Shown one piece after another: positions 54,533-62,799 of a DNA stretch of 64,000 nucleotides. The stretch spans positions 1 through 64,000 of the forward strand of contig NZ_JOCB01000029.1 in the NCBI RefSeq assembly GCF_000718775.1, given 5' to 3'. The stretch comes from Streptomyces sp. NRRL S-31 (GTDB lineage Bacteria; Actinomycetota; Actinomycetes; Streptomycetales; Streptomycetaceae). The notes under the pieces were generated by a model. That model was not told the origin of the DNA. It saw nothing but the letters and a program-made list of their open reading frames with translations, and made no database searches. A program made the translations under genes and the position numbers. Each line of letters begins with the position of its first letter. Within the stretch, counting starts at the first letter, position 1.

Positions 54533-55639
54533 GTGACGAGGACGATTCCCGTGCCGCGCCAGGAAGAGAGCAGCCGCAGTGCAGCCGGAGCCGCGCCCGG
54601 AGCGCCGCGAGCTGTCGCGTTGTGGTGTGCGGCCCAGGGCTGGCCGGTCCACCCCCTGACGCCGGGGCGTAAGACCCCCGTCGGAAACTGTTCCGCCTGC
54701 TCGGGACGGAGGCATGAACCCGCCTCGTGCCCCTGTCTGCCCGCAGGACGCCCGTGCCACGGGTTCCATGCCGCCACCACGGACCCGGACCTGGTGGAGC
54801 GCTGGTGGGCCCACACGCCCACGGCGGGAGTCGGAGTGGCCTGCGGTCCAGCGGCCCTCGTGGTGATCGACATCGACGCCCACCAGGCGCCGGTCCCGGC
54901 CCGGGGGAGGCTCCTGCCCGGCATCGTCATTCCCGACCAGGTCGGGCTGGCCGGCCTGGCTTCAGGTTTCGACACCCTGGCGCTACTGGCGGCCTACCGT
55001 GGCGAGCCCTCGCCCGAGCAGGACGAGAACACCTTGCGGGTGCGGACTCCTTCGGGTGGTCTGCATGTCTGGTACCGGAACCCCGACACATCGACGGTCT
55101 ACAGGTGTTCGACCGGCTCTGCCAGGCACACGGCGCTCGCCTGGCAGGTCGACGTACGTGCCGACGGTGGCTATATCGTGGCTCCGGGGACCCGTACGCC
55201 GCAGGGTGTCTACCGGGCGGAGGGGACGGCCCGCCGTCCGGCCGTTCTGCCGGAGTGGCTGCGGCGCGAACTCCGGCGCACGGGACATGTGGTGGAGCCC
55301 CAGCGTCCTGCCGTACCAGCCGTTGCCGTTCCGGTGGTGCGGGGGCAGCGGCGGGCGGCGGCCTCCGCCGAGCAGCTTCTCGATCCCCTGATAGCCCTGG
55401 TCGCCGAGTGTGCCGCCGCCCCGGAGGGGACCGGGTTCACCGAGAAGCTCAACCGAGCCGCCTACACGGCCGGTGGACTCGTCGGGGCGGGCCATCTCGA
55501 CCACGCCGCCATTCGTGACCGACTTGTCCGTGTCGCCTCCTACGCCCGACCGTGGCAGCAGACCCGGAATGAAAAGATCGTGGACGACGCCCTTGCCGTA
55601 GGGTCCGTTCGCCCTCTCCACCTCAAAGGACGTCCATGA
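54533..55639 (+). CDS. Bifunctional primase-polymerase (Prim-Pol)
   Basis: The 368-residue product has the archaeo-eukaryotic primase fold. Metal-binding Asp residues are in LVVIDIDAHQ, a GGLHVWYR segment has the catalytic His, and VDVRADGGYIVAPGT matches the family's GGYVVAPGS. A Cys-rich insertion (NCSACSGRRHEPASCPC) may bind zinc. It makes primers at the plasmid origin. A GTG start at 54533 is chosen by length; the frame extends upstream but the extra part has no homology. Its stop overlaps the helicase start as ATGA. Confidence 0.85.
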   Translation: MTRTIPVPRQEESSRSAAGAAPGAPRAVALWCAAQGWPVHPLTPGRKTPVGNCSACSGRRHEPASCPCLPAGRPCHGFHAATTDPDLVERWWAHTPTAGVGVACGPAALVVIDIDAHQAPVPARGRLLPGIVIPDQVGLAGLASGFDTLALLAAYRGEPSPEQDENTLRVRTPSGGLHVWYRNPDTSTVYRCSTGSARHTALAWQVDVRADGGYIVAPGTRTPQGVYRAEGTARRPAVLPEWLRRELRRTGHVVEPQRPAVPAVAVPVVRGQRRAAASAEQLLDPLIALVAECAAAPEGTGFTEKLNRAAYTAGGLVGAGHLDHAAIRDRLVRVASYARPWQQTRNEKIVDDALAVGSVRPLHLKGRP

Positions 55640-57189
55640 GCAGCAGCGCCGAAGGCTCACCGCGTTTCGATCCGCAGGCCGCCGCTCAGCAGATGCTCGA
55701 CCTGGAGACGATGGGCCTGGTGCCCGGCCCCGCCCGGCTGCCCGCACAGGGCCCGCTGAACGCCTCCGCGCCGGCTTCGGCCCAGGGAGCCGCCTCGTCC
55801 GTCCCGTCGCTGCCCCCGTCCCTCTCGGACCGGGGAAACGCCCGGCTGTTCGTGCAGATGCACCGCGACCAGTTCCGGCACGTGGAGGGCCTGGGCTGGT
55901 TCGCCTGGGACGGCTACCGGTGGAAGCGCGGGGGAGGGGAGAAGGCAGCCCTGTGGGCCGCGGGGGAGATGGCGGAGGACATGCCCTTCAGCGACCCGCG
56001 GGGGATCTTCAGCGATCGCGAACTCGCGCACCACAAGCGGCGCACGCTGTCCACCACCGGTCTGAAGGCTCTCCTCACCCAGGCGAAGGCATCCCCGGAC
56101 ATGTCGGTGGACCCCGACATGCTCGACGGGGACGCGTATGCGCTGTGCACCCCGATCGGAGTGGTCGACCTGTACAGCGGGCACGTGCGCAAGCCCGACC
56201 CCACACGTGACTTCCACTCCCGTGCCACCAGCGTCGCCCCCCAGAGCATGGAGACCCCGCGCTGGCACCGGTTCCTCGCCGACACCTTCGGTGACGACGA
56301 CGAGGGCCGGGAGATGATTGACTTCCTGCACCTGCTGCTCGGCTACTCGATCACCGGTGACGTCGGAGCGCAGGTACTGCCGTTCCTGCACGGTGAGGGC
56401 AAGAACGGCAAGTCCGTGCTGCTGGACATCATGATCCAGATCCTCGGCGACTACGCGGACGCGGCCCCGCCGGGCTTCCTGATGGATCGTGGTGCCTTCT
56501 CCGAGCACTCCACCGAGCTGACCGAACTGCATGGGCGCCGTCTGGTGGTGTGCAGCGAGCTGAAGCCGAACGACAAGTTCGACGAGGCACGGGTGCGGCT
56601 GCTGACGGGCGGCGACAAGATCAAGGCCCGCCGTATGCGGCAGGACTACTTCTCGTTCACCCCCACCCACCACCTGTGGCTGCTGGGCAACCACCGTCCT
56701 GAGGTCTCCACGGGCGGCTTCGCGTTCTGGCGGCGCATCCGCCTGCTGCCGTTCACCCGCACGGTCCCGGCCCACCGCAGGATCGACAACCTGGCCTTCG
56801 AACTCGTCCGCGACGAGGGACCGGGCATCCTCCAGTGGCTCATCGAGGGGGCCCAGCGCTATCTGCGCACCCGCGACCCGCTGGAGGGTCCGGACAGGGT
56901 GCGTATCGCCACGACGGCCTACGCCACCACCGAGGACCACATCGGCCGTTTCCTCGCCGAATGCTGCACACGCGGCGGGGAAGCCGGGAAGGATCTGCGA
57001 GTGGAGCAGGGGCTGCTTTACACGGAGTACAGCTCGTGGTGCAACGCGGGGGAGGGCATCCGCCCCGCGACGCCGCGGGCCTTCGCCAACCGCGTCCGCC
57101 AGGAAGTCGGCGTCGCCTCGCCCAACGACATGATTAAGTCAAATGGCCGGAAATATTATCCTGGGATCGCCCTATTGGAGCACTCGTGA
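55636..57189 (+). CDS. Phage/plasmid SF3 helicase (D5/P4-type)
   Basis: The 517-residue product is a D5-N/SF3-type helicase. The N-terminal D5 domain (about 65-230) is followed by the P-loop HGEGKNGKSVLLDIM near residue 255 and Walker B LVVCSELKPND. The sensor-like segment LWLLGNHRP follows, then an Arg-finger-like FWRRIRLLPF. It acts with the overlapping Prim-Pol at the origin. Its last 20 codons (SNGRKYYPGIALLEHS) use AT-rich codons unlike the rest. Confidence 0.92.
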   Translation: MSSSAEGSPRFDPQAAAQQMLDLETMGLVPGPARLPAQGPLNASAPASAQGAASSVPSLPPSLSDRGNARLFVQMHRDQFRHVEGLGWFAWDGYRWKRGGGEKAALWAAGEMAEDMPFSDPRGIFSDRELAHHKRRTLSTTGLKALLTQAKASPDMSVDPDMLDGDAYALCTPIGVVDLYSGHVRKPDPTRDFHSRATSVAPQSMETPRWHRFLADTFGDDDEGREMIDFLHLLLGYSITGDVGAQVLPFLHGEGKNGKSVLLDIMIQILGDYADAAPPGFLMDRGAFSEHSTELTELHGRRLVVCSELKPNDKFDEARVRLLTGGDKIKARRMRQDYFSFTPTHHLWLLGNHRPEVSTGGFAFWRRIRLLPFTRTVPAHRRIDNLAFELVRDEGPGILQWLIEGAQRYLRTRDPLEGPDRVRIATTAYATTEDHIGRFLAECCTRGGEAGKDLRVEQGLLYTEYSSWCNAGEGIRPATPRAFANRVRQEVGVASPNDMIKSNGRKYYPGIALLEHS

Positions 57190-57387
57190 CGGCTTCGGTA
57201 CGTCTGCTCTCCCGCACGTGGCCTACACCGTCTCCATGGTGCGCTCTACGATGGTGAGCGGGCCCCCGTACGCGTGGCCCCGCGCAGCGGCCCGCCCCCT
57301 GGCGACGAGCGGGCCGGAGCGAGACGGACAGATGCCCGGCCATGCCCCATGGCCGGGGAGCACGCCGACGAAGGAGAGGCTGCAGCC

Positions 57388-57771
57388 ATGAGTTCGCTGT
57401 TGACCGAGAGCGACCTCATCCACGAGGCCGAGGTGGTGTGGCTGGAGAACCTCGAACGGCTCGACTACGTCCGTCAGGCGCTGGACAAGACCAGGCGGCG
57501 CAACACCAAGCCCCCGTACGCCCGCGACGGGCGCATGGTCGGGTACGCGCTGCTGGACGAGGACGCCTCTCCGGACCCCGACAGCGGGCTGTACAAGCGC
57601 CGGGTCTTCTTCCTGCTGCCCCACGACAGGGACAGCCTGCCCGACGGTCTCTACCGTGAAGGGGCCCCCGGGGAAGCCGTCGACCCGCGTACGATCGCGC
57701 CGAAGAAGCCCGGTGCGAAGACTCCCCGCTCTCAGAGCGGCTCCGTGGCCATAGCGTCCTCCACGCCCTGA
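57388..57771 (+). CDS. DUF6009-like protein
   Basis: The 127-residue product resembles small Streptomyces proteins of the DUF6009 type, with EAEVVWLENLERLDYVRQAL, ARDGRMVGYALLDED and KRRVFFLLPHDRDSLPDGLY. Such genes often adjoin actinobacterial plasmid and ICE replication genes. It is cytoplasmic. The ATG at 57388 has a GGAGAGG ribosome site. No function is known. Confidence 0.75.
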   Translation: MSSLLTESDLIHEAEVVWLENLERLDYVRQALDKTRRRNTKPPYARDGRMVGYALLDEDASPDPDSGLYKRRVFFLLPHDRDSLPDGLYREGAPGEAVDPRTIAPKKPGAKTPRSQSGSVAIASSTP

Positions 57772-58072
57772 CGCCGGCCCTTCCGCCGGCCTCCCCGGCC
57801 CCCGGTCACCGGAACACCTTCGTGGAGCGCGACGCCCGCCAGTCGCCTGGGGTGGCGCGGCGCGTGCCGGGCGAGAGCGGGTCCGATGACGGTGGATCCT
57901 TCCCTGCGGTGGAGACTGCCCCCATACTCTCGCCCGCCCGGGACCACGGGCATAGGTCACTTGACGGTCGTAGGCCGCACCGGCTCCCCGGCCGGCCGGG
58001 ATCTGTCCACCAGGCGGGCGGCCGCACCATGAGTCATTGGACGCACCGATACTTCAGGAGGCGCGGTACGCG
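57772..58072. other. Intergenic region before pheA
   Basis: About 300 bases contain no clear gene. A short frame from ATG 58029 starts MSHWTHRYFRRRGTRWSF, rich in aromatic and basic residues, and could be an attenuator-type leader. No ribosome site precedes it. Confidence 0.35.
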
Positions 58073-58126
58073 ATGGAGCTTCCGCCGCCCGACGACGGGA
58101 CCTCCTGGAAAGGTGCAACACGGTAA
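58073..58126 (+). CDS. 17-codon ORF overlapping the pheA start
   Basis: An AGGAGG ribosome site at 58056-58061 serves ATG 58073. The frame encodes MELPPPDDGTSWKGATR and stops at TAA 58124-58126, whose last base is the first base of the pheA ATG. This TAATG layout is a hallmark of translational coupling. It may simply be a coupling ORF. Confidence 0.5.
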   Translation: MELPPPDDGTSWKGATR

Positions 58127-58959
58127 TGATCGCCGCATATCAGGGTGAAGCCGGATCAAACTCCGCGACCGCCGCCCGCGCTCTGTACCCCGAGAGCGCC
58201 GGACTGCCCTGTACGAGCTTCGAGCAGGCCCTGGACGCGGTGACCCTCGGCGCTGCGGACGTGGCCGTGATCCCGGTGGACAACTCGGCGGCCGGACGCG
58301 TCGCCGACGTGCACCACCTGCTGCCCGACTCAGGGCTGTTCATCATCGCGGAGTACTTCCTCGCCATCCGTTTCGACCTGGTGGGGGTGCCCGGCGCGAC
58401 CCTGGACCAGGTGGAGTGCGTCCGTAGCCATGTCCACGCCCTGGGCCAGTGCCGCAAGGTGCTGCGGGAGGGCGGCTGGCGCACCCTCGTCAGTGACGAC
58501 ACGGCCGGGGCGGCGCGCGAGGTGGCCGAGCTGGGCGACCCCCGGCACGCGGCGCTCGCCCCGCCCGCCGCGGCCGCCCTGCACGGCCTCCAGGTGGTGC
58601 GCTCCGGTGTCGAGGACGACCCGGACAACACCACGCGCTTCGTCGTGCTGTCCCGGGACGCGGCCCCGGCCCCCGCCACGGGAGAGCCGACGATGACGAG
58701 TCTGTTCTTCAGCGTGCGCAACATCCCCAGCGCGCTGTACAAGACCCTCGGCGGGTTCGCCACCAGCGGTGTGAACCTCACCAAGATCGAGAGCTATCAG
58801 ATGGGCGCGGGGCTCAACGCCAGCCGTTTCTACATCGAGATCGAGGGTCACCCCGACGACCGGAGTGTCGCCCTCGCCCTGCACGAGCTGAGCTTCTTCT
58901 CCTCCGAGGTGCGCGTCCTGGGCGTGTACCCCGCGCATCCGCACCGGCTGACGGCCTGA
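58126..58959 (+). CDS. pheA: Prephenate dehydratase
   Basis: The 277-residue product is a prephenate dehydratase of the phenylalanine pathway, which converts prephenate to phenylpyruvate. The PDT domain starts IAAYQGEAGSNSATAA and ends at NTTRFVVLSRD, with the catalytic Thr in the TRF motif. An ACT domain follows (SLFFSVRNIPSALYKTLGGF; VNLTKIESYQMGAG), which binds Phe. Length is normal. An extra copy may supply phenylpyruvate to a specialised pathway. The ATG at 58126 is coupled to the 17-codon ORF. Confidence 0.92.
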   Translation: MIAAYQGEAGSNSATAARALYPESAGLPCTSFEQALDAVTLGAADVAVIPVDNSAAGRVADVHHLLPDSGLFIIAEYFLAIRFDLVGVPGATLDQVECVRSHVHALGQCRKVLREGGWRTLVSDDTAGAAREVAELGDPRHAALAPPAAAALHGLQVVRSGVEDDPDNTTRFVVLSRDAAPAPATGEPTMTSLFFSVRNIPSALYKTLGGFATSGVNLTKIESYQMGAGLNASRFYIEIEGHPDDRSVALALHELSFFSSEVRVLGVYPAHPHRLTA

Positions 58960-58977
58960 CCGGGGCCCGCCCGGGTG

Positions 58978-59529
58978 TCAGGAGGTGCCGAGGCCGTTCA
59001 GCAGGGTGTCGACGACGACGTCCGCCGCCTGTCCGGGACTCAGTTCGGGCAGCTGCCGGGAGACCAGGTGCATGAGCTGGGGCAGCAGGGCGCTCGCCCA
59101 CCCCTGAGGAAGTCCGGGGCGCAGCAGGCCCTCGTCGGTGGCGCGTTCCAGGAAGGCGTCGACCTCACGGACGGACGCGTCGCGACGGGCGCGGACGGTC
59201 TCGTCGGTGAGCATACGGGCGAGGTCGACGGGCCAGGTGCGGTTGACGGCGATGATGTTCTCGACGTAGCGGTGCAGGGCGACGGCGACGGGTGCCTCGC
59301 GCAGCCGGGCGTCCTCGATGGCCCGCTCGATGGCCGTGAGGCGGGACGTGTGGATGGCGGCGAGGAGTTCCTCCCGGGAGGCGAAGCGCCGGTAGACGGT
59401 GCGCCGGTCCACTCCCGCCTCGGCGGCGATGCTCGCGATGCTCGCGCCCGGGTCGGCGGCGAGCATGTGCGCGGCGGTGGTCAGGACGGCTTCCAGATTG
59501 CGTGCTGCGTCGGCTCTCACCGCACGCAT
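58978..59529 (-). CDS. TetR-family regulator
   Basis: The 183-residue product has an N-terminal TetR helix-turn-helix (ASIASIAAEAGVDRRTVYRR; FASREELLAAIH) and an all-helical ligand domain (VDLARMLTDETVRARRD). The ligand is unknown. The ATG at 59529 gives a normal length. It converges with pheA, 18 bases away. A 21-bp palindrome lies 230 bases upstream. Confidence 0.88.
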   Translation of the reverse strand: MRAVRADAARNLEAVLTTAAHMLAADPGASIASIAAEAGVDRRTVYRRFASREELLAAIHTSRLTAIERAIEDARLREAPVAVALHRYVENIIAVNRTWPVDLARMLTDETVRARRDASVREVDAFLERATDEGLLRPGLPQGWASALLPQLMHLVSRQLPELSPGQAADVVVDTLLNGLGTS

Positions 59530-60027
59530 TCTAGCGACGGTGTATGAAAGCTGCGGTGTGTAGCGTCCCGTAGGCGAGAAGGAAGTGCGGGTAAGTGCAA
59601 CGCATGAGTGGCGGATGTGAGTGGTGGATGTAGTGGTCTCGAAGGCTCGCACCGCTGCCTGGGATCGTCCCCGTGGTGGCGATCAGCTCCGCCAGGGGTG
59701 TCGATGTCGCCGGCCGGCCCGGCCATGCGGTGCGGGACCGGCGCGTTCTGCCGGGGCCGTCGCTATTACGGCGTAATAGCGGAGGGCTTGGCGGTCGCCC
59801 CGACCCGGGGGGCCACCTCGCCATCCGTCACCGTGCCGCCCACGGCATCCGTCGCCGTGTCGGGCGATGCCTCCTCGGTATCCGTTGCCGTACCGTCCCG
59901 GGTGAACCCGCGGCCCCGCCGCGTCCGTGGGTACTGAACACCGCGGCGAATCAGCGTCGTTGGACCGGGCGGGGCCAACGTACACACGACCCGACGTACG
60001 CACACACGACAGGACGAGGGAGTTGCC
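59530..60027. other. Divergent intergenic region with palindrome copy 5
   Basis: No convincing gene lies in these 498 bases. Three imperfect tandem copies of a CATCCGTCGCCGTG-like unit occur at about 59820-59900. The palindrome at 59761 is the other feature. Confidence 0.45.
59761..59781. promoter_or_regulatory. Palindrome copy 5 (21 bp, perfect)
   Basis: Arms CGCTATTACG and CGTAATAGCG flank one G. This is the longest of the five copies and lies between the TetR and GNAT genes. Confidence 0.7.
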
Positions 60028-60828
60028 GTGACGGATCTCAGGGCCGCGGTCGAATCGGTGGCACAACTGTCCACGGTCTGGCACGCCATGGTGCTCGACC
60101 GGGACGGGGGAGCGGACGTACGGGATCTGCCGGGTCTCGCCGTCCGCTGGGCCGACTGCCGCTTCGCCTTCTGGAACGCGATCGCCCTGAACGAGGTCGG
60201 GGTGGACGAGGCACTCCTGGGCGAACGCCTCGGCCAGGCGGCGGACATCATGCGGTCGAAGGAGCGGCCGGGCTTCCTGTGGCTCTTCGAGGACCTGCTC
60301 GCCGACGACGCGCGCGCGGCACTGGAGGAGGCGGCGCGACGGGCGGGCCTGGTCAATGCCTTCCCCGGCACCGGAATGGCCGGTGACCTGCTGCCCGTCC
60401 CCGAGCCCCGCCACCCGGACCTCACCTTCGAGCGGGTGACCACCGACGCGCACCTGCTGGCCTACGCGGACATCAACTCCCGGGCCTACGGCTTCGAGTT
60501 GGCGGACGGCCGCGACGGTTTGGCCGGCTCCACGCTCTGGAAGCGGGAGGTGTACGCCTATCTGGCGCTGCGCGACGGGGACCCGGTCGCCTGCGCCGCG
60601 ACCGTCGAGGCGGACGGCCGTCTGTTCGTGGTGCTCGTCGCCACCGAGCCGGAGCACCAGCGCCGGGGGTACGGCGAGGCGGTGACGCGCAAGGCGTTGT
60701 ACGAGGGTGCCCGCGCCACCGGGCTGACCCGGGCCACCCTGCACGCGACCGCCGCCGGGGCGCCCGTGTACCCGAGGATCGGATTCGAGCCCAACTCCCC
60801 GATGGGCTTCTACGCACTGGCGGACTGA
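60028..60828 (+). CDS. GNAT-family acetyltransferase
   Basis: The 266-residue product has a C-terminal GNAT domain with acetyl-CoA site VLVATEPEHQRRGYGEAVTRKALYEGAR (key QRRGYG) and the later LHATAAGAPVYPRIGF. The N-terminal 120 residues are family-specific. The acceptor is unknown. The GTG at 60028 follows a GAGGGA site. The 3' end overlaps the convergent regulator by 19 bases. Confidence 0.88.
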   Translation: MTDLRAAVESVAQLSTVWHAMVLDRDGGADVRDLPGLAVRWADCRFAFWNAIALNEVGVDEALLGERLGQAADIMRSKERPGFLWLFEDLLADDARAALEEAARRAGLVNAFPGTGMAGDLLPVPEPRHPDLTFERVTTDAHLLAYADINSRAYGFELADGRDGLAGSTLWKREVYAYLALRDGDPVACAATVEADGRLFVVLVATEPEHQRRGYGEAVTRKALYEGARATGLTRATLHATAAGAPVYPRIGFEPNSPMGFYALAD

Positions 60829-61727
60829 TCCCGGGACACCTGGTGCGTGCGCCGGCTCTCCACCTCCTCCGGTACCGGCTCCGCGCGCCCGGTGGTCCAG
60901 GAGGTGAGGATGCGCAGGGCGTCATGGGCGGGGGTGCCGGGTTCGGCGGTCAGCACCATCAGGCGCTGCCCGGAGCCGGCGGGGTCGGCCCAGGTGTCGC
61001 AGTCGAGGCTGAGGTCGCCGACCAGGGGATGGCGGTAGTGCTTGGTGCCGTGGCTCGCGCCGTTGACCCGGTGCTCGGCCCACCAGGTGCGGAAGTCGGA
61101 GTCCAGCACGGTCAGTTCGCCGACGAGACGGACGAGTGCGGGATCGTCGGGGTCGGCCGCGGCCTCCATCCGCAGGGCCGCGACGGCGTCACGGGCGTCG
61201 TGCCTCCACTCTTGGTGCAGCTCCCTGATCCCCGGGTCGGTGAACAGCAGGCGCAGGTAGTTGCGCCGGCCGGCCGGAACGGCGCCGAAGTCGGTGTAGA
61301 GGGCGGTGGCTGCCGGGTTCCAGGCGAGGACGTCCAGGCGTCGGCCGAGGACGAGCGCGGGGGTGCCGGTGAGCTGGTCGAGGAGGCGCCGCATGGCCGG
61401 CCGTACCCGCTGGGCGGGCCTGCGGCGGCTCGGCTGGGCGTCGCTGCGGCCGGCGAGTTCGTATACGTAGCGCTTCTGGTCGTCGTCGAGGCGCAGGGCA
61501 CCGGCCAGGGTGGCGAGCACGGGGGCGGAGGCCCGCACCCGGCCCTGTTCGAGCCGGGTGTAGTAGTCGACGCTGATCGAGGCGAGCCGGGCGACCTCCT
61601 CGCGGCGCAGCCCCGCGACCCGGCGGGCGGTGTCCGTCTCGGGCAGCCCGCACTCCCGCGGTGCCAGCTGTGCCCGGCGGGCCTTGAGGAAGTTCCCCAG
61701 TGCGCGGGGGTCGGGGTGGGAGGCCAT
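60810..61727 (-). CDS. XRE regulator with MmyB-like ligand-binding domain
   Basis: The 305-residue product has an N-terminal helix-turn-helix (RREEVARLASISVDYYTRLE) and a C-terminal MmyB-like PAS-type domain (ALVLGRRLDVLAWNPAATAL; NYLRLLFTDP; HPLVGDLSLDCDTW), a common actinobacterial arrangement that binds a fatty or other hydrophobic ligand. It is upstream of and codirectional with nothing; the exported hydrolase gene lies beyond its start. It may control neighbouring genes. Confidence 0.9.
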   Translation of the reverse strand: MASHPDPRALGNFLKARRAQLAPRECGLPETDTARRVAGLRREEVARLASISVDYYTRLEQGRVRASAPVLATLAGALRLDDDQKRYVYELAGRSDAQPSRRRPAQRVRPAMRRLLDQLTGTPALVLGRRLDVLAWNPAATALYTDFGAVPAGRRNYLRLLFTDPGIRELHQEWRHDARDAVAALRMEAAADPDDPALVRLVGELTVLDSDFRTWWAEHRVNGASHGTKHYRHPLVGDLSLDCDTWADPAGSGQRLMVLTAEPGTPAHDALRILTSWTTGRAEPVPEEVESRRTHQVSRDQSASA

Positions 61728-61752
61728 GTCGTCCCTTCGTGGGCCCCCGGGG

Positions 61753-62610
61753 TCAGCGGACGGTGGCGCGGGCGGCCCGCTCGATGACGCCGGCCACGAG
61801 GTGGGGGTGGGAGACGGCGACGGCGTGGGAGGCGGCCACCTCGGTGGTGTGGGCGTGCGCCCGCTTGGCCATGTAGCGCTGGACGGCGACAGGGATGTTG
61901 AGGTCCTTGGTGGTGACGATGTCCCAGCTGGGCTTCGTCTTCCAGGCGGCGGTGGTGGCCTTCTCCTCCAGCGCGGCCTGGGCGATGGGCCGCTGCTCGG
62001 CGGCCATCAGGGCGGCCTGGCCGGCGGGGACGTCGGCGGCGAACTGGTGGTGGAACTTGTCCTGCCGGATGTACAGGTCGGTGGCGGTGGTGCCGTCAGC
62101 CTGCTGGTAGGTGACCGGGTCGAGGACGTCGGGGAGGGTGGAGCCCGGGTACTTGCCGGTCAGCTCCAGGGCGCTCTCGCCGGGGGCCGGGAGGAAGGCC
62201 GCGACGTAGACGAGGGCCTTCACCTGCGGGTCGCCGTTGGCGGCGGCACTGATGACGCTGCCGCCGTAGGAGTGGCCGACGAGGATCTTGGGGCCCTTGA
62301 CGTGGTCGAGGACGGTGCGCAGGGCCGCGGCGTCGGAGGCGGGGCCGCGCAGCGGGTTGGCGGCGGCGATGACGGGGTAGCCGTCGGCGCGCAGCTCGGC
62401 TATGACGCCGTTCCAGCTGGAACCGTCGGCGAAGGCGCCGTGCTCCAGGACGACGGTCGGCTTGGCGTGCCGGGCGGCTGCCGCGGCCTCGGCCTGCTCG
62501 GGGGCGCCGTTGGCCGTGCCGCTGAGGGCGAACGCGCCGAGTGCGAGCCCCGTGACCGCCGCGGCCACACCTGTCACGACTCGCCCGCGTCCACCCTTGG
62601 TGCTCTTCAC
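61753..62610 (-). CDS. Exported alpha/beta hydrolase
   Basis: The 285-residue product has a signal peptide (VVTGVAAAVTGLALGAFALSG, Ala-rich end) and an alpha/beta-hydrolase core. The nucleophile is Ser in ILVGHSYGGSVI near residue 115, the oxyanion region is VLEHGAFADGSSW, and the catalytic His is in SHAVAVSHPHLV. It resembles EstC/hydroxynitrile-lyase-like esterases. The GTG at 62610 follows GAGAGGGG. Two TCACC-N9-GGTGA sites lie 59 and 98 bases upstream of the start, so CGNR-type control is likely. Confidence 0.88.
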   Translation of the reverse strand: MKSTKGGRGRVVTGVAAAVTGLALGAFALSGTANGAPEQAEAAAAARHAKPTVVLEHGAFADGSSWNGVIAELRADGYPVIAAANPLRGPASDAAALRTVLDHVKGPKILVGHSYGGSVISAAANGDPQVKALVYVAAFLPAPGESALELTGKYPGSTLPDVLDPVTYQQADGTTATDLYIRQDKFHHQFAADVPAGQAALMAAEQRPIAQAALEEKATTAAWKTKPSWDIVTTKDLNIPVAVQRYMAKRAHAHTTEVAASHAVAVSHPHLVAGVIERAARATVR

Positions 62611-62668
62611 GACAGAAAACCCCTCTCAGGTTTCCGATAGCGGGACGGGCCGGCTTCGCCGGTCCTAG

Positions 62669-62726
62669 TCACCGCTCTGACTGGTGATGAATCTGTCACA
62701 CCGGCCGTCACCTTTCAAGCTGGTGA
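62669..62726. promoter_or_regulatory. Two TCACC-N9-GGTGA sites upstream of the hydrolase
   Basis: Dyads at 62669-62687 and 62708-62726 lie 39 bases apart. The second has 12-base perfect arms (62704 outwards to about 62730) and could also end transcription of the hydrolase gene on its right. The same dyad occurs at the CGNR gene. Confidence 0.7.
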
Positions 62727-62799
62727 CGGCCGGGCGCTGTTGGCCGGGATCCGGTCGGCAGGGATCCGGTCGGCCGGGATCGGGTCGGCAGGACCTCGC

